From Gluconacetobacter azotocaptans (lineage in GTDB: Bacteria > Pseudomonadota > Alphaproteobacteria > Acetobacterales > Acetobacteraceae): a DNA stretch of 64,000 nucleotides. Each line of letters starts with the position of its first letter. Position 1 is the first letter of the stretch. The notes beneath the pieces are model-generated. The model ran no database searches. It worked only from the letters and a program-made list of their open reading frames with translations, and was not told the origin of the DNA. The position numbers and the translations under genes are program-made. The stretch lies in assembly GCF_014174355.1 (NCBI RefSeq), contig NZ_JABEQF010000003.1, positions 1 through 64,000 on the forward strand. Direction: 5' to 3'. Below are positions 41,309 to 50,677 of this stretch, piece after piece.

Positions 41309-42208
41309 GTGGCCATGGACCTGCTTTCTGCCCTTCACAGTTTCGTCCGCGTCGCGGCGACGGGCTCGTTTTCGGCGGTCTCCCGTGAAACCGGGGCCAG
41401 CCAGCCGACGATTTCGCGGCATATCGCGTTGCTCGAGGCCCATTACGGCGCGACCCTGTTCGCCCGGACCACCCGCAGCCTGATGATGACCGAGGACGGG
41501 CGCAGCCTGCTGCCTCATGCCTACGAAGTCCTGGAAATCCTGGAAACCGCCGAAACCGCGCTGGGCCGTCGGCGGGCCTCGGTCTCGGGCCTGGTGCGGC
41601 TGGGCGTGACCACGGCGTTCGGCCTGTACATGACGGGCCGGCTGGGCGAACTGCTGGACAAGCATCCGGACCTGTCGGTCGAACTCATCATGCGCGACGG
41701 CTTCGGCGATCTGGTCGAGGAAGGGCTGGACCTGGCGGTGCGCGTCGGCGAAATCGCCGAGGGGTCGCTGATCGCCCGCCGGCTGGGCACGGTCAAGCGC
41801 ATCGCAGTGGCGTCGGGCGATTACCTGGCGCGGCGCGGCACGCCGGAACATCCGCGCGACCTGCTGGCCCATCCCTGCATCGCCTATACTTATGGCGGCA
41901 CCCGCCACGATTGGCATTTCGAAGGCAATAACGAGGAAAGCGTGGTCGCCGCCAGCGGCCCCTTCCGCGCCAACAGCAGCGAGGCCGTGCTCAACGCCGT
42001 CGTCGCCGGCCTGGGCATCGGCCTGCTGCCCTCCTTCCAGGTGCGCGAGGAAATCGCGGCCGGCCATCTGGTGCATCTGTTCCCCGAATGGTCGGTCCCC
42101 GACCTGCCGTTCTATGCCGTGCATACCGGCCCGCGCACCCTGCCGTTGCGTACCCGCACCGTGCTGGATTTCCTGATCGATATCTCGGACGTCCTGCGCC
42201 AGGGGTAA
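41309..42208 (+). CDS. LysR-family transcriptional regulator
   Basis: 299 residues: winged helix-turn-helix (about 1-65, FVRVAATGSFSAVSRETGASQPTISRHIALLE and LFARTTRSLMMTEDGRSLL, read in parts) and an effector domain (about 90-295). Start is GTG 41309 or ATG 41315 two codons later. It belongs to the subgroup resembling aromatic/stress regulators with RTTRSLMMTEDG. It follows the ABC transporter on the same strand with 118 nt between, so the target is not evident. A partial hairpin repeat follows its stop. Confidence 0.88.
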   Translation: MAMDLLSALHSFVRVAATGSFSAVSRETGASQPTISRHIALLEAHYGATLFARTTRSLMMTEDGRSLLPHAYEVLEILETAETALGRRRASVSGLVRLGVTTAFGLYMTGRLGELLDKHPDLSVELIMRDGFGDLVEEGLDLAVRVGEIAEGSLIARRLGTVKRIAVASGDYLARRGTPEHPRDLLAHPCIAYTYGGTRHDWHFEGNNEESVVAASGPFRANSSEAVLNAVVAGLGIGLLPSFQVREEIAAGHLVHLFPEWSVPDLPFYAVHTGPRTLPLRTRTVLDFLIDISDVLRQG

Positions 42209-42214
42209 GGGAGG

Positions 42215-42243
42215 GTCGGGCTCCGCCCGAACCCGGCAAGGGC
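42215..42243 (-). repeat. Intergenic hairpin repeat, truncated copy e
   Basis: GTCGGGC-TCC-GCCCGAACCCGGCAAGGGC matches the first 30 bases of copy d and then stops, so the second and third hairpins are missing. It lies 7 nt after the LysR stop. Confidence 0.65.
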
Positions 42244-42352
42244 GTCCACTGGATAGGTGCTATCCGTTCGTGTTCTTCGACGCGATCCGGGACGAAGGGC
42301 ATGCTCGGCCTGAAAGGTTTCCCCGAGGCCATCACGCCGCCCCTCCGATTCA

Positions 42353-43408
42353 TCAGGCGGCCGCCAGCGCCGCCAGAAGCGCATCGACGTCCTCGATGCG
42401 CGTATAATAGCTGGTAACCAGCCGCACCACCGTACCGTTCAGCCCCAGCGGCGCGCGCCAGTCCCGGAATGCGAACCCCGCCGCCCGCAGGTGCGTGACC
42501 GCCGGGCCGGGCAGCAGCACGAAGATCTCGTTGGCCTGCGTTTCGTACAGCAGCCGCGCGCCCGGATGGCGGAACAGCCCGCCCGCCAGGCGCTGCGCCA
42601 TCGCGTTGGCCTGCCGCGCGTTGTGCAGCCACAGATCGTCGTGCAGATAGGCCAGCAACTGCGCGCTCAGGAACCGCTGCTTCGACCAGTCATGGCCCCC
42701 GCGCTTGCGGCGACGGGCGAAATGCTCGGCCCGCGCCGGATCGAAGAACACCACGGCCTCGGCCGCCATCGCGCCGTTCTTGGTGGCGCCCAGCGCCAGC
42801 ACGTCCACCCCGGCCTTCCATGTCGCCTCGGCCGGGGTGCAGCCCAGATGCGCGATGGCGTTGGCCAGCCGCGCGCCGTCCATATGCACCGCCATCCCCC
42901 GGCCGCGGGCCCGCGCGGCCAGATCGGCGATGGTGGCGGGGCGGTAGACCGTGCCCCATTCGCTGGCCTGCGTCAGGCTCAGGGTCGCGGGCAGGTTCTG
43001 CTGCGTGTCGTCCACCGGCAGGCGGTCCAGCGTGTAGGCCAGGGCCTCGGCCGTCATCCGCCCGTCCTCGGACGGGATGGGCACCAGGCGCGCGCCGCCG
43101 GTATAGAAATCCGGCGCGCCGCATTCCGACTGCATGATATGGGCGCTCTCGTCGCACAGGACGGCGCCGAAGGCCGGGGTCGTGGCCGCCAGCGCCAGTG
43201 CGTTCGCCGCGGTGCCGGTCGCGACGGGGAAGATCCGCACCCGGCGTTCGAACAGGTCCGACGCCGCGTCCTGCAGGCGCGCGGTCCACGCATCGGCGCC
43301 ATAGGCGGGGGCGGCGTCCGCGTTCGCCTCCATCAGTGCGGCCATGACGGCGGGGCAGGCGGGAACGACATTGTCGCTGCTGAAATTCTTGCGTATCTGC
43401 TCTTTCAC
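42353..43408 (-). CDS. ltaE: Low-specificity L-threonine aldolase family protein
   Basis: PLP enzyme of the beta-eliminating lyase family that splits threonine to glycine and acetaldehyde. 351 residues from GTG 43408, which has AGGGA at a suitable distance; family proteins start near KNFSSDN. Motifs: [60 protein letters not shown] and [18 protein letters not shown], where Lys of TKNG binds PLP. Glycine/one-carbon logic fits the divergent folD and MetF-like genes 37 nt away. Confidence 0.9.
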   Translation of the reverse strand: MKEQIRKNFSSDNVVPACPAVMAALMEANADAAPAYGADAWTARLQDAASDLFERRVRIFPVATGTAANALALAATTPAFGAVLCDESAHIMQSECGAPDFYTGGARLVPIPSEDGRMTAEALAYTLDRLPVDDTQQNLPATLSLTQASEWGTVYRPATIADLAARARGRGMAVHMDGARLANAIAHLGCTPAEATWKAGVDVLALGATKNGAMAAEAVVFFDPARAEHFARRRKRGGHDWSKQRFLSAQLLAYLHDDLWLHNARQANAMAQRLAGGLFRHPGARLLYETQANEIFVLLPGPAVTHLRAAGFAFRDWRAPLGLNGTVVRLVTSYYTRIEDVDALLAALAAA

Positions 43409-43445
43409 GATGTCGTCCCTCGTCAAGCCAGTGTCCGGAGCGTTC

Positions 43446-44360
43446 ATGACCGACCCAGCTTCCGCCGAAACCGCGCCCGTCCGCAATCCGTCCGCGCGCC
43501 TGATCGACGGCAAGGCGTTCGCGGCGAACCTGACCCGGACGATCGCACAGGACGTCCGTTCGTTCCATGACCTCCATGGCGTGACGCCGGGCCTGGCGGT
43601 GGTGCTGGTGGGCAACGACCCGGCCAGCGAGGTCTATGTCCGCAACAAGGCGCTGCAGACCCATCGCGCGGGCATGCGCTCGTTCATGCACATGCTGCCG
43701 GACACCACATCGCAGGCCGAATTGCAGGCGTTGATCGTGCGGCTGAACGCCGATCCCGAAATCCACGGCATCCTGGTGCAACTGCCGTTGCCCGAAGGGC
43801 TGGACCCGGTGGCGGTGACGAATGCCATTCACCCGGACAAGGACGTCGACGGGCTGGGCCAGGTCAATGCCGGGAGGCTGGCGCTGGGGCAGCCGGGAAT
43901 CGTGCCGTGCACGCCGCTGGGCTGCCTGATGCTGCTGAAATCCGAACTGGGCGACCTGCGCGGGCTGCATGCGATGGTCATCGGCGCGTCGAATCTGGTC
44001 GGCCGGCCGATGGCGCAATTGCTGCTGGGTGAAGGCTGCACCGTCACCATCGCGCATATCGACACCCGCGACCCCGCAGCCCTGGCGCGGCAAGCGGATA
44101 TCCTGGTGGTGGCGACGGGGTGCCGGGGCCTGGTGCGCGGCGACTGGATCAAGCCGGGGGCCACGGTCATCGACGTCGGTATCACCCGCGTGTCCCTGCC
44201 CAACGGCAAGACGCGCCTGGTCGGCGACGTGGCGTTCGACGAGGCCGTGACCCGCGCCGGCCGCATCACCCCGGTGCCCGGCGGTGTCGGCCCGATGACG
44301 ATCGCCTGCCTGCTGAACAACACGCTGGCCGCCGCGCGGCGGATCGTGGGCGGCGCATGA
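43446..44360 (+). CDS. folD: Bifunctional methylenetetrahydrofolate dehydrogenase / methenyl-THF cyclohydrolase
   Basis: Interconverts 5,10-methylene- and 10-formyl-THF. 304 residues from ATG 43446 (GGAG site upstream). Motifs: [20 protein letters not shown] with the catalytic-type Lys/Tyr region, [31 protein letters not shown], the NADP-binding [17 protein letters not shown] and the C-terminal [16 protein letters not shown]. Slightly longer N-terminus than E. coli FolD. Its stop overlaps the next gene. Confidence 0.96.
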   Translation: MTDPASAETAPVRNPSARLIDGKAFAANLTRTIAQDVRSFHDLHGVTPGLAVVLVGNDPASEVYVRNKALQTHRAGMRSFMHMLPDTTSQAELQALIVRLNADPEIHGILVQLPLPEGLDPVAVTNAIHPDKDVDGLGQVNAGRLALGQPGIVPCTPLGCLMLLKSELGDLRGLHAMVIGASNLVGRPMAQLLLGEGCTVTIAHIDTRDPAALARQADILVVATGCRGLVRGDWIKPGATVIDVGITRVSLPNGKTRLVGDVAFDEAVTRAGRITPVPGGVGPMTIACLLNNTLAAARRIVGGA

Positions 44361-45100
44361 CGCGGATCTCGGTCGAACTGATCCCCCGCGACGCGGACAC
44401 GCTGCTGCGCGACGCGGCCGAGGTCCGGGACTGCTTCCCCGCCGCCGACACCCTCAACGTCCCGGACCTGATGCGCTTTCCGCTGCGCAGCTGGGACACT
44501 GTGCCGCTGCTGCATCCCCTGATGCCGCGTGTGGTGCCACATGTCCGCGCTATCGACATCGACCCCGACGGCCCGCTGCCCGGCCTGGATCAGGACGATC
44601 TGCGCGAGATTCTGGTGGTGCGCGGCGACCCGCCCGCCGACATCAGCCGCCGCACCTTCCCCAATTCCAGCGAGAGCGTCATCCGCCGCTATCGGCGCGA
44701 GGCCCCGCATCTGGCGGTCTATGCGGCCTTCGACCCCTATCGCCGCGCCCCGTACCGCGAACTGGAGGCCGTGGCGCGCAAGAAGGACGCCGGGGCCATG
44801 GGCTTCTTCACCCAGCCGGTGTTCGACCGCCGGACGCTGGATGTCTGCATGGGCTGGCTGGCGGGCGAGACCGTCTTCTGGGGCCTGTCGCCGGTCATCG
44901 GCCCGAAATCGCGCTCGTATTGGGAAACGACCAATCACGTGGTCTTCCCCCGCGATTTCGCCCCGACGATCGAGGCCAATGTCGCCTTCGCCTGCGATGC
45001 GATCCGCACCGTCCGCGCCCAGAGCGGGCATGTCTATCTGATGCCCCTGCGCGTGAAGCTGTCGCGCTATCTGGCCCCGATCCAGGACGGAATCGCCTGA
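44357..45100 (+). CDS. Methylenetetrahydrofolate reductase-like protein
   Basis: 247 residues, shorter than typical MetF (about 290-300). The start [17 protein letters not shown] corresponds to the MetF beginning, and [17 protein letters not shown] is the conserved substrate loop with Gln. The flavin-binding segments before it are weakly conserved. ATG 44357 overlaps the folD stop, so folD and this gene are one transcript and it likely reduces methylene-THF or a related folate. Divergence and shortness leave some doubt about activity. Confidence 0.72.
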   Translation: MTRISVELIPRDADTLLRDAAEVRDCFPAADTLNVPDLMRFPLRSWDTVPLLHPLMPRVVPHVRAIDIDPDGPLPGLDQDDLREILVVRGDPPADISRRTFPNSSESVIRRYRREAPHLAVYAAFDPYRRAPYRELEAVARKKDAGAMGFFTQPVFDRRTLDVCMGWLAGETVFWGLSPVIGPKSRSYWETTNHVVFPRDFAPTIEANVAFACDAIRTVRAQSGHVYLMPLRVKLSRYLAPIQDGIA

Positions 45101-45186
45101 AGGCAAGAGCCCCGCCCCCCTTTGGGTGGGTTACGTCCGTCCGGCAATTCCGTTAGCGTCGGTCCTCTGACTCCTCCGGAAAGGTC

Positions 45187-47301
45187 ATGATCTTGCCGAA
45201 CTCTCGCCTGCATCCGTGCCGTCCCGCCGCTGGCCGTTTCCTTCGGACCGGCGGGGCGATGCTGGCCGCGATACTGGCCTGCGGCGCGGGGGCCGTGCCT
45301 GCCGGCGCCGCCGATGCGGGCGCCGACACGGCATCGGCCCCGGCGCTGCCCGCGTCGCCGCCGCCCGACCCGGCGCGGATCTTCGCCCCGCTGGCCTATC
45401 CGCATGCATCCGGATCCTACCGGTCGGGTTCGGGCGTGCCCGGCCCGGCCTATTGGCAGAACAGCGCGGATTACGAGATCAAGGCGGCCATCGACCCCAC
45501 CAACCGCCTGCTGTCGGGGTCCGAGACCATTACCTATGTCAACAACAGCCCCGATGCGCTGGACGTGTTGTGGGTCCAGCTTGACCAGAACATCTATCGC
45601 GACGGCTCGCGCGGCGGCTTCGCCAACCCCCAGCGCCACGCCAAGCACACCGATGGCGAGGCGATCGAGAGCGTATCGGTCGAGCAGGACGGCAAGAGCG
45701 TCGCGGTGACGCCTGTGATCTCGGACACGCGGATGCAACTGCCCCTGCCGAGCCCGCTGGACGGCAAGGGCGGCAAGATTCGGGTCAAGATCGTCTGGCA
45801 TTACACGATCCCCGGCGAATGGGGCGGCCGCACCGCCGTCACCGCCAGCCGCAACGGCGATGTCTACGAGGTCGCGCAATGGTATCCGCGCATGGCCGTC
45901 TATGACGACCTGCGCGGCTGGGATACCGCGCCGTATCTGGGCCAGGAATTCTTCCTGGATTATGGCGACATCGATTACAGCATCACCGTGCCGTGGAATT
46001 TCACCGTGGTGGGGTCGGGCGCGCTGGTGAACCCGGCCGAGGTCCTGACCCAGACCGAGCGCGACCGCCTGGCCCAGGCGGCGAAGAGCGACGAACGGGT
46101 GATGATCCGCACCGAGGCCGATATCGCCGACCCCAAGAGCCATCTGGCGCAGAGCGGGACCAAGACCTGGCATTTCCGCATGAACAACACGCGCGACGTC
46201 GCCTTCGCCGCGTCGCCCGCATTCCTGTGGGACGCGGCGCGGCTGGACCTGCCGCCGCTGCCGGCGGAAGGGGGCCGCGCCGCGACGCCGCGCCTGGCGA
46301 TGTCGGCCTATCTGGTCGAGGGCGCGGGCCCGCATCAGTGGGACCGTTCCACCGCCTACGTGAAGCACGCGATCGAGTATTTCTCGCACCAATGGTACCC
46401 GTACCCGTGGCCCAACGCGATCAACCTGGGCGGCCATGGCGCGGGCATGGAATATCCCGGCATCGTCTTCGACGGGATGCATGACAAGGACCCCGAGCTG
46501 TTCTGGATCACGACGCACGAACTGGGGCACGACTGGTTCCCGATGATCGTGGGCTCCAACGAACGCCGCAACGCCTTCATGGACGAAGGCTTCAACACCT
46601 TCATCGACGCCTATGCGTCCCAGCATTTCAACAATGGCGAATTCGCGCCCAAGCGCGATGCGGAATTCGCCCCCGCCACCGGCAAGCCGGCGGAAGACAT
46701 CCTGTCGGTCCTGCGCGACCCGACCGCGCCCCGGCTGATGACGCCGTCCGACCTGGTGCCGGAACGCTATCGCCACCCCGTGACCTACTTCAAGGGCGCC
46801 TACGGCCTGATGCTGCTGCGCGAGCAGATCCTGGGGCCGGAACGCTTCGACCGCGCCTTCCGCCGCTATATCGCGCTGTGGGCCTATCGCCACCCCACGC
46901 CGTCCGACTTCTTCCGCCTGATGGACAGCGAGGGCGGCGAGGATCTGTCCTGGTTCTGGCGCGGCTGGTATTTCAACAACTGGGGCCCGGACTATGCGGT
47001 GAAATCCGCGACGACGACGGGCGACGGCGCGGCGCGCGGCGTTCTGGTCACCGTCGACAACAAGGGCTGGCTGCCGCTGCCGGTGACGCTGATGCTGACC
47101 TACACCGACGGCACGACCTCGCGCCTGGTCATCCCGACCGAGACCTGGCAGCTGCGCAACGAGATCGAACTGACCATCCCCACCACCCGCACGCCGCAGA
47201 CGGTGACGCTGGACCCGGACCACGAGATCCCCGACCTGAACCGGACGGACAATGTGCTGACCCTGACGGCCCCGCCACCGCCGCCCGCGACGGGACATTG
47301 A
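45187..47301 (+). CDS. Secreted M1-family zinc metallopeptidase
   Basis: 704 residues. A signal peptide (about 1-40, AMLAAILACGAGAVPAGAADA region) indicates export. The M1 N-terminal beta-saddle is followed by the catalytic domain with HELGHD (444-449) and the third zinc ligand Glu467 in FMDEGFNTF, the exact HExxH-x18-E spacing. The substrate-amine loop is GAGMEYPG instead of GAMEN. Tyr in VTYFKGAYGLML is a transition-state candidate. It belongs to the less-studied bacterial exported branch of M1. The C-terminal region is beta-rich. Hairpin follows the stop. Confidence 0.88.
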   Translation: MILPNSRLHPCRPAAGRFLRTGGAMLAAILACGAGAVPAGAADAGADTASAPALPASPPPDPARIFAPLAYPHASGSYRSGSGVPGPAYWQNSADYEIKAAIDPTNRLLSGSETITYVNNSPDALDVLWVQLDQNIYRDGSRGGFANPQRHAKHTDGEAIESVSVEQDGKSVAVTPVISDTRMQLPLPSPLDGKGGKIRVKIVWHYTIPGEWGGRTAVTASRNGDVYEVAQWYPRMAVYDDLRGWDTAPYLGQEFFLDYGDIDYSITVPWNFTVVGSGALVNPAEVLTQTERDRLAQAAKSDERVMIRTEADIADPKSHLAQSGTKTWHFRMNNTRDVAFAASPAFLWDAARLDLPPLPAEGGRAATPRLAMSAYLVEGAGPHQWDRSTAYVKHAIEYFSHQWYPYPWPNAINLGGHGAGMEYPGIVFDGMHDKDPELFWITTHELGHDWFPMIVGSNERRNAFMDEGFNTFIDAYASQHFNNGEFAPKRDAEFAPATGKPAEDILSVLRDPTAPRLMTPSDLVPERYRHPVTYFKGAYGLMLLREQILGPERFDRAFRRYIALWAYRHPTPSDFFRLMDSEGGEDLSWFWRGWYFNNWGPDYAVKSATTTGDGAARGVLVTVDNKGWLPLPVTLMLTYTDGTTSRLVIPTETWQLRNEIELTIPTTRTPQTVTLDPDHEIPDLNRTDNVLTLTAPPPPPATGH

Positions 47302-47312
47302 GGCACCGCGCA

Positions 47313-47342
47313 CCGGTCCGGAGGGCAAAGCCCTCGGACCGG
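47313..47342. terminator. Hairpin after the M1 peptidase gene
   Basis: CCGGTCCG-G-AGGGC (47313-47326) pairs with GCCCTCGGACCGG (47330-47342) around an AAA loop with a single bulged G. No T-run. It serves the convergent ends at 47301 and 47350. Confidence 0.6.
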
Positions 47343-47349
47343 GTGGACG

Positions 47350-47640
47350 CTAGATGAACTGCCCGCGCAGGAACCCCAGCGCCGGCAACGGCCGCCAGGC
47401 CCGGGGCAGGTCGGCGCGGCGGATGGGGGCGACACTGTAGCGTGGCGCCGGCTGGCGGGTCTGGCGCAGGAACTGCGCGTAGGCCCGGACCTGCTGCTCG
47501 CGCCAGTCCCGGTCGGCCATCGCGGCGGCGCGGGCGGGATAGACATCGGCGATCCGCATGGTCCGACCGGCCGAGGCGATGACCGCCCACAGCGTGTCGT
47601 CCTTGCGCGCGGTACCGCGAAACGCGATGATTTCACTCAA
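47350..47640 (-). CDS. Small hypothetical protein (about 96 residues)
   Basis: Not recognised. From TTG 47640 (GGAG 7 nt upstream of a neighbouring TTG) it encodes SEIIAFRGTARKDDTLWAVI, ADRDWREQQVRAYAQFLRQT and ends LPALGFLRGQFI. Basic, no membrane helix. The frame stays open upstream to 47787 but that part is Arg/Pro-rich shadow-like sequence. Convergent with the M1 gene, divergent from the LapA-like gene. Coding status rests on the plausible start and amino-acid composition. Confidence 0.5.
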   Translation of the reverse strand: MSEIIAFRGTARKDDTLWAVIASAGRTMRIADVYPARAAAMADRDWREQQVRAYAQFLRQTRQPAPRYSVAPIRRADLPRAWRPLPALGFLRGQFI

Positions 47641-47790
47641 GGGCAAACTCCGCCTCGGGCTGACGTCACGAGACCACGCCGGTCCATCGGGAATCAAGAC
47701 CCATCTGCGCCGGACGGGGCGGGCGGCCCGGCGCCAGGCGCGGGGCCGATTTTCTTGCCGCCGGCCGTGCGGAACTGTAGGAGGCAAGGC

Positions 47791-48135
47791 ATGTTGCGTC
47801 TTCTCATCACCATCCCCTTCCTGCTGGCGCTGATCGTCTTCAGCGCCTGCAACCAGGATCCGATCCAGATGTGGTTCCTGGACTGGGGCTGGAAATCGTC
47901 GGTCGGCGTGCTGACCCTGATCGTCGCGGCGTTCTTCTTCGCACTGGGCGCGCTGTCGCTGTGGTTCGCCGAATTGCGCCAGCGCGGCCGCGCCCGCCGC
48001 GCCGAACAGCAGATCCGCACGCTGGAGGAGCAGATCGCCGAACTGCGCCGCCAGCAGGCCGAAACCTTCAATCCCCCCGCCACCCCGGCGCCCGTCCCTC
48101 CGGCGGGGTCCTATCCCGAGGTGCTGCCGCGATGA
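47791..48135 (+). CDS. LapA-domain (DUF1049) membrane protein
   Basis: 114 residues: two membrane helices (about 4-22 and 38-60) and a C-terminal cytosolic coiled coil ([23 protein letters not shown]) with a Pro-rich tail. This matches the LapA/DUF1049 architecture associated with lipopolysaccharide assembly in other bacteria. ATG 47791 has AGGAGG upstream. The stop overlaps the pyrF ATG. A LapA-like gene before pyrF or trpF is frequent in alphaproteobacteria. Confidence 0.85.
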   Translation: MLRLLITIPFLLALIVFSACNQDPIQMWFLDWGWKSSVGVLTLIVAAFFFALGALSLWFAELRQRGRARRAEQQIRTLEEQIAELRRQQAETFNPPATPAPVPPAGSYPEVLPR

Positions 48136-48854
48136 CCGCGCGGCGCACGCGCCTGATCGTGGCGCTGGACACCAAGGACGCGGCGCAGGCCCGCGCCTGG
48201 CGCACCCGGACGGCGGCCAGTGATGGCAGGCCCGGGGCCGATGCCGTGAAGCTGGGGCTGGAATTCACCTATGCCCGTGGGCTGGACGCGGTGCGGGAGG
48301 TCGCGGGCGACCGGCCGCTGTTCCTGGACCTGAAGCTGCACGACATTCCCAACACCGTCGCCTCGGCGATCGGCAGCCTGGCGGCGACGCGGCCGGCGAT
48401 GCTGACGATCCACGCCTCCGGCGGGCACGCGATGATCGCGGCGGCGCGCGCGGCGGTGGATGACGCCTTTCCCGTGGACGCGCGGCCCATCCTGCTGGCG
48501 GTCACGGTGCTGACCAGCATGGACGCCGAGGCATTGCACGAAACCGGGGTGTCCGACACCCCGCGCGGGCAGGTTGTGCGGTTGGGGGCGCTGGCAATGG
48601 CGGCCGGGGCCGACGGGCTGGTGTGCTCGTCGCATGAAATCGCGCCGCTGCGCGACCGGCTGGGCGACCGGCCGGTGCTGGTGGTGCCGGGCATCCGGCC
48701 CGCCGGGGCCGCCGCCGGCGACCAGAAGCGGATCATGACCCCCGCCCAGGCCAGCCGCGCCGGTGCCGACTGGATCGTGGTCGGCCGTCCCATCACCACC
48801 GCCGCCGACCCGGCCGCCGCCGCCGCCGCCATCGCGGCGGAACTTGCCGGCTGA
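48132..48854 (+). CDS. pyrF: Orotidine 5'-phosphate decarboxylase
   Basis: Last step of UMP synthesis. 240 residues, TIM barrel. Motifs: [13 protein letters not shown] (substrate Asp), [20 protein letters not shown] with the catalytic Asp-Lys-Asp array, [25 protein letters not shown] and [11 protein letters not shown] (phosphate-binding Arg). Overlaps the upstream gene by ATGA; trpF follows 7 nt later. Confidence 0.96.
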   Translation: MTARRTRLIVALDTKDAAQARAWRTRTAASDGRPGADAVKLGLEFTYARGLDAVREVAGDRPLFLDLKLHDIPNTVASAIGSLAATRPAMLTIHASGGHAMIAAARAAVDDAFPVDARPILLAVTVLTSMDAEALHETGVSDTPRGQVVRLGALAMAAGADGLVCSSHEIAPLRDRLGDRPVLVVPGIRPAGAAAGDQKRIMTPAQASRAGADWIVVGRPITTAADPAAAAAAIAAELAG

Positions 48855-48861
48855 CCGCCCG

Positions 48862-49497
48862 ATGGAGCGGCCCATCGGCGTCAAGATCTGCGGCCTGACC
48901 GAACCGGCCGGGCTGGAGGCCGCCGTGGCGCATGGTGCCGATTGGGTCGGATTCGTGTTCTTCGCGCGTTCGCCCCGCCATGTCACGCCCGCGCAGGCAG
49001 CGGCGCTGATCGCGCGCCTGCCTGCCGGCGGTCCCCGGCGCATCGGCCTGTTCGTGGCGCCGGATGACGACGCCATCGCCGCCGTGCTGGATGCGACCGA
49101 ACTGGACGGATTGCAGATCTACGCCCCGCAGGCCCGCGCGCGCGCCGTCCGCGACCGGTTCGGCCTGCCGGTCTGGCACGCCCACGGTGTGGCGACGCCA
49201 GAGGACCTGCCGGTCGAAACATCCCTGGACGGGCTGGTGATCGAATCCCGCCCGCCCGCGGGTTCGGACCGGCCGGGCGGCAATGCCCATGCCATCGACT
49301 GGACGATGACGCGCGGCTGGGTCGCGCCCGCGCCATGGATCCTGGCCGGGGGGCTGACCCCCGACAATGTGGCCGATGCCATCGCTCGGAGCGGTGCGCC
49401 CGCAGTCGACGTGTCGTCGGGCGTTGAAAGCGCGCCGGGCCGCAAGGACCCGGCGCTGATCGCACGGTTCATTCGCGCCGCCCGACAGGACGGGTGA
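48862..49497 (+). CDS. trpF: Phosphoribosylanthranilate isomerase
   Basis: Third dedicated step of tryptophan synthesis. 211 residues from ATG 48862: VKICGLTEPAGLEAA (catalytic Cys), ADWVGFVFFARSPRHVT, LDGLQIYA, and the C-terminal ILAGGLTPDNVADAI and AVDVSSGVESAPGRKDPALI phosphate-binding segments. trpBA are not adjacent within the window; a hairpin repeat and convergent Gly-rich gene follow. Confidence 0.96.
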   Translation: MERPIGVKICGLTEPAGLEAAVAHGADWVGFVFFARSPRHVTPAQAAALIARLPAGGPRRIGLFVAPDDDAIAAVLDATELDGLQIYAPQARARAVRDRFGLPVWHAHGVATPEDLPVETSLDGLVIESRPPAGSDRPGGNAHAIDWTMTRGWVAPAPWILAGGLTPDNVADAIARSGAPAVDVSSGVESAPGRKDPALIARFIRAARQDG

Positions 49498-49501
49498 TGC
49501 G

Positions 49502-49593
49502 AAGGCAAGGGCTTTGCCCTTTGAAAACCCAGGACTTTATAAACGAATGGGATGCAAGGGCCGCGGCCCTTGCCGGGTGCGGGCAGAGCCCGG
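49502..49593 (+). repeat. Intergenic hairpin repeat, copy h (full length)
   Basis: Hairpin AAGGCAAGGGC-TTT-GCCCTTT, linker ACCCAGGACTTTATAAACG, hairpin GCAAGGGCC-GC-GGCCCTTGC, and CCGGG..CGGGC-AGA-GCCCGG. It is the reverse complement of copy d in layout and lies 4 nt after trpF. Confidence 0.85.
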
Positions 49594-49603
49594 CCTTTCC
49601 TTT

Positions 49604-49978
49604 TTACCAGCCCGGATAATAGCCCGGATAAGGGGCGCCATACGCCGGGTACGAATAGGCCGGATACGCCGGATAAGCGGGATAAGCCGGATAACCGTAA
49701 ACCGGATAGCGATAGCGATATCCGCCATAGTACGGCGCTGCCACCACCGCGCCGGCCGCCGCCCCGGCCAGCATGCCGACGCCGAAGCCGCCCCAGCCCC
49801 ATCCGGGACCGCGCCAGCCGCCACGCCAGCCACCACCGTGCCAGCCCCAGCCACCGCCGCCGCGCCATCCGCCGCCACCGCCCCAACCGCCACGTCCGCC
49901 CCATGCCATGGCGGATGTCGATGACAGCGTGCCGGCGACGCCCAGCGACAGGGCCAGCAGGAAAGCCATCTTGCGCAT
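49604..49978 (-). CDS. Secreted Gly/Trp/Tyr-rich protein
   Basis: About 124 residues from ATG 49978. A signal peptide (MRKMAFLLALSLGVAGTLS, cleavage after SAMA) precedes a WGGGGGWRGGGGW-type region (about 27-65), a short hydrophobic Gly-zipper-like stretch (VGMLAGAAAGAVVAAP) and a tail of PAY repeats (YPAYPAYPAYPAYSYPAYG). No enzymatic motif. Similar in design to the gene at 53858, which suggests paralogous surface or matrix proteins. Function unknown. Confidence 0.75.
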   Translation of the reverse strand: MRKMAFLLALSLGVAGTLSSTSAMAWGGRGGWGGGGGWRGGGGWGWHGGGWRGGWRGPGWGWGGFGVGMLAGAAAGAVVAAPYYGGYRYRYPVYGYPAYPAYPAYPAYSYPAYGAPYPGYYPGW

Positions 49979-50170
49979 CGGAATGCTCCCTTTCAGCAAG
50001 AAACCGTTCTCTCTTCTTCGGCGGGACGGGCGGTCCGGGAAACCGGCGTGCCGCGCACATTCGCGGGATTATGCCATCCACGCCCCGTCAATACCGGAGG
50101 CAGGAAGCGCCGCGATCCCGGCCTTTTTATGGCAGGGCCCGATCGTCATGTTTCTCTGCCAATCCTGTCG

Positions 50171-50668
50171 TCACCGCCGTCCGGAGCGTTCGCGCACGCG
50201 CGCACCCAGCGCCGCCAGCGCGTCCTTCAGCGGTCCCTCGGGCATGTCGGGAATGGCGACCGGCGGCGGCGGGGCCTGCCGTGGGGGCGGGGCCGCCGGA
50301 GCGGGGCGGGGTACCAGATCCTGGACCAGCTTCAGCGACCGCACGGCGTCATGGCCGCAGGCCCGGTTGATCCGTCCGATCAGGGCGGGCGCCAGATGCT
50401 GCAATTCCATCGCCACCGGCCCGGCACAGCCCAGGGTCAGCACCCCCGCCGACAGGCGGCGCGGCACGGTGGCGCGCGCAAGCTCGGGCCCCACGATGTC
50501 GGCCCAGTCCGCGATGATCTGCGCCGCCGCCGGCGATTGCTTGCGGAAGGCGGGGCGGGCGACGTTGGGGATCAGCGCGCCCAGGCTGCGCATCGACCAG
50601 GCGCGCGCGGGCTCGGGCGGCGGGGCGGCGGGGCGTGCCCGCTTGCCGTTCGTCGGTTCCTTCGTCAT
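50171..50668 (-). CDS. dciA: DciA-family (DUF721) protein
   Basis: 165 residues. DciA is the ancestral loader or interactor of the replicative helicase DnaB in bacteria lacking DnaC. The DUF721 domain (about 35-125) includes WADIVGPELARATVPRRLSAGVLTLGC read in parts and QHLAPALIGRINRACG. Pro-rich segments flank it. GGAGG lies 12 nt before ATG 50668. It is divergent from mutY with only 9 nt between start codons, the standard alphaproteobacterial pairing. Confidence 0.85.
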   Translation of the reverse strand: MTKEPTNGKRARPAAPPPEPARAWSMRSLGALIPNVARPAFRKQSPAAAQIIADWADIVGPELARATVPRRLSAGVLTLGCAGPVAMELQHLAPALIGRINRACGHDAVRSLKLVQDLVPRPAPAAPPPRQAPPPPVAIPDMPEGPLKDALAALGARVRERSGRR

Positions 50669-50677
50669 AAGCGGACC

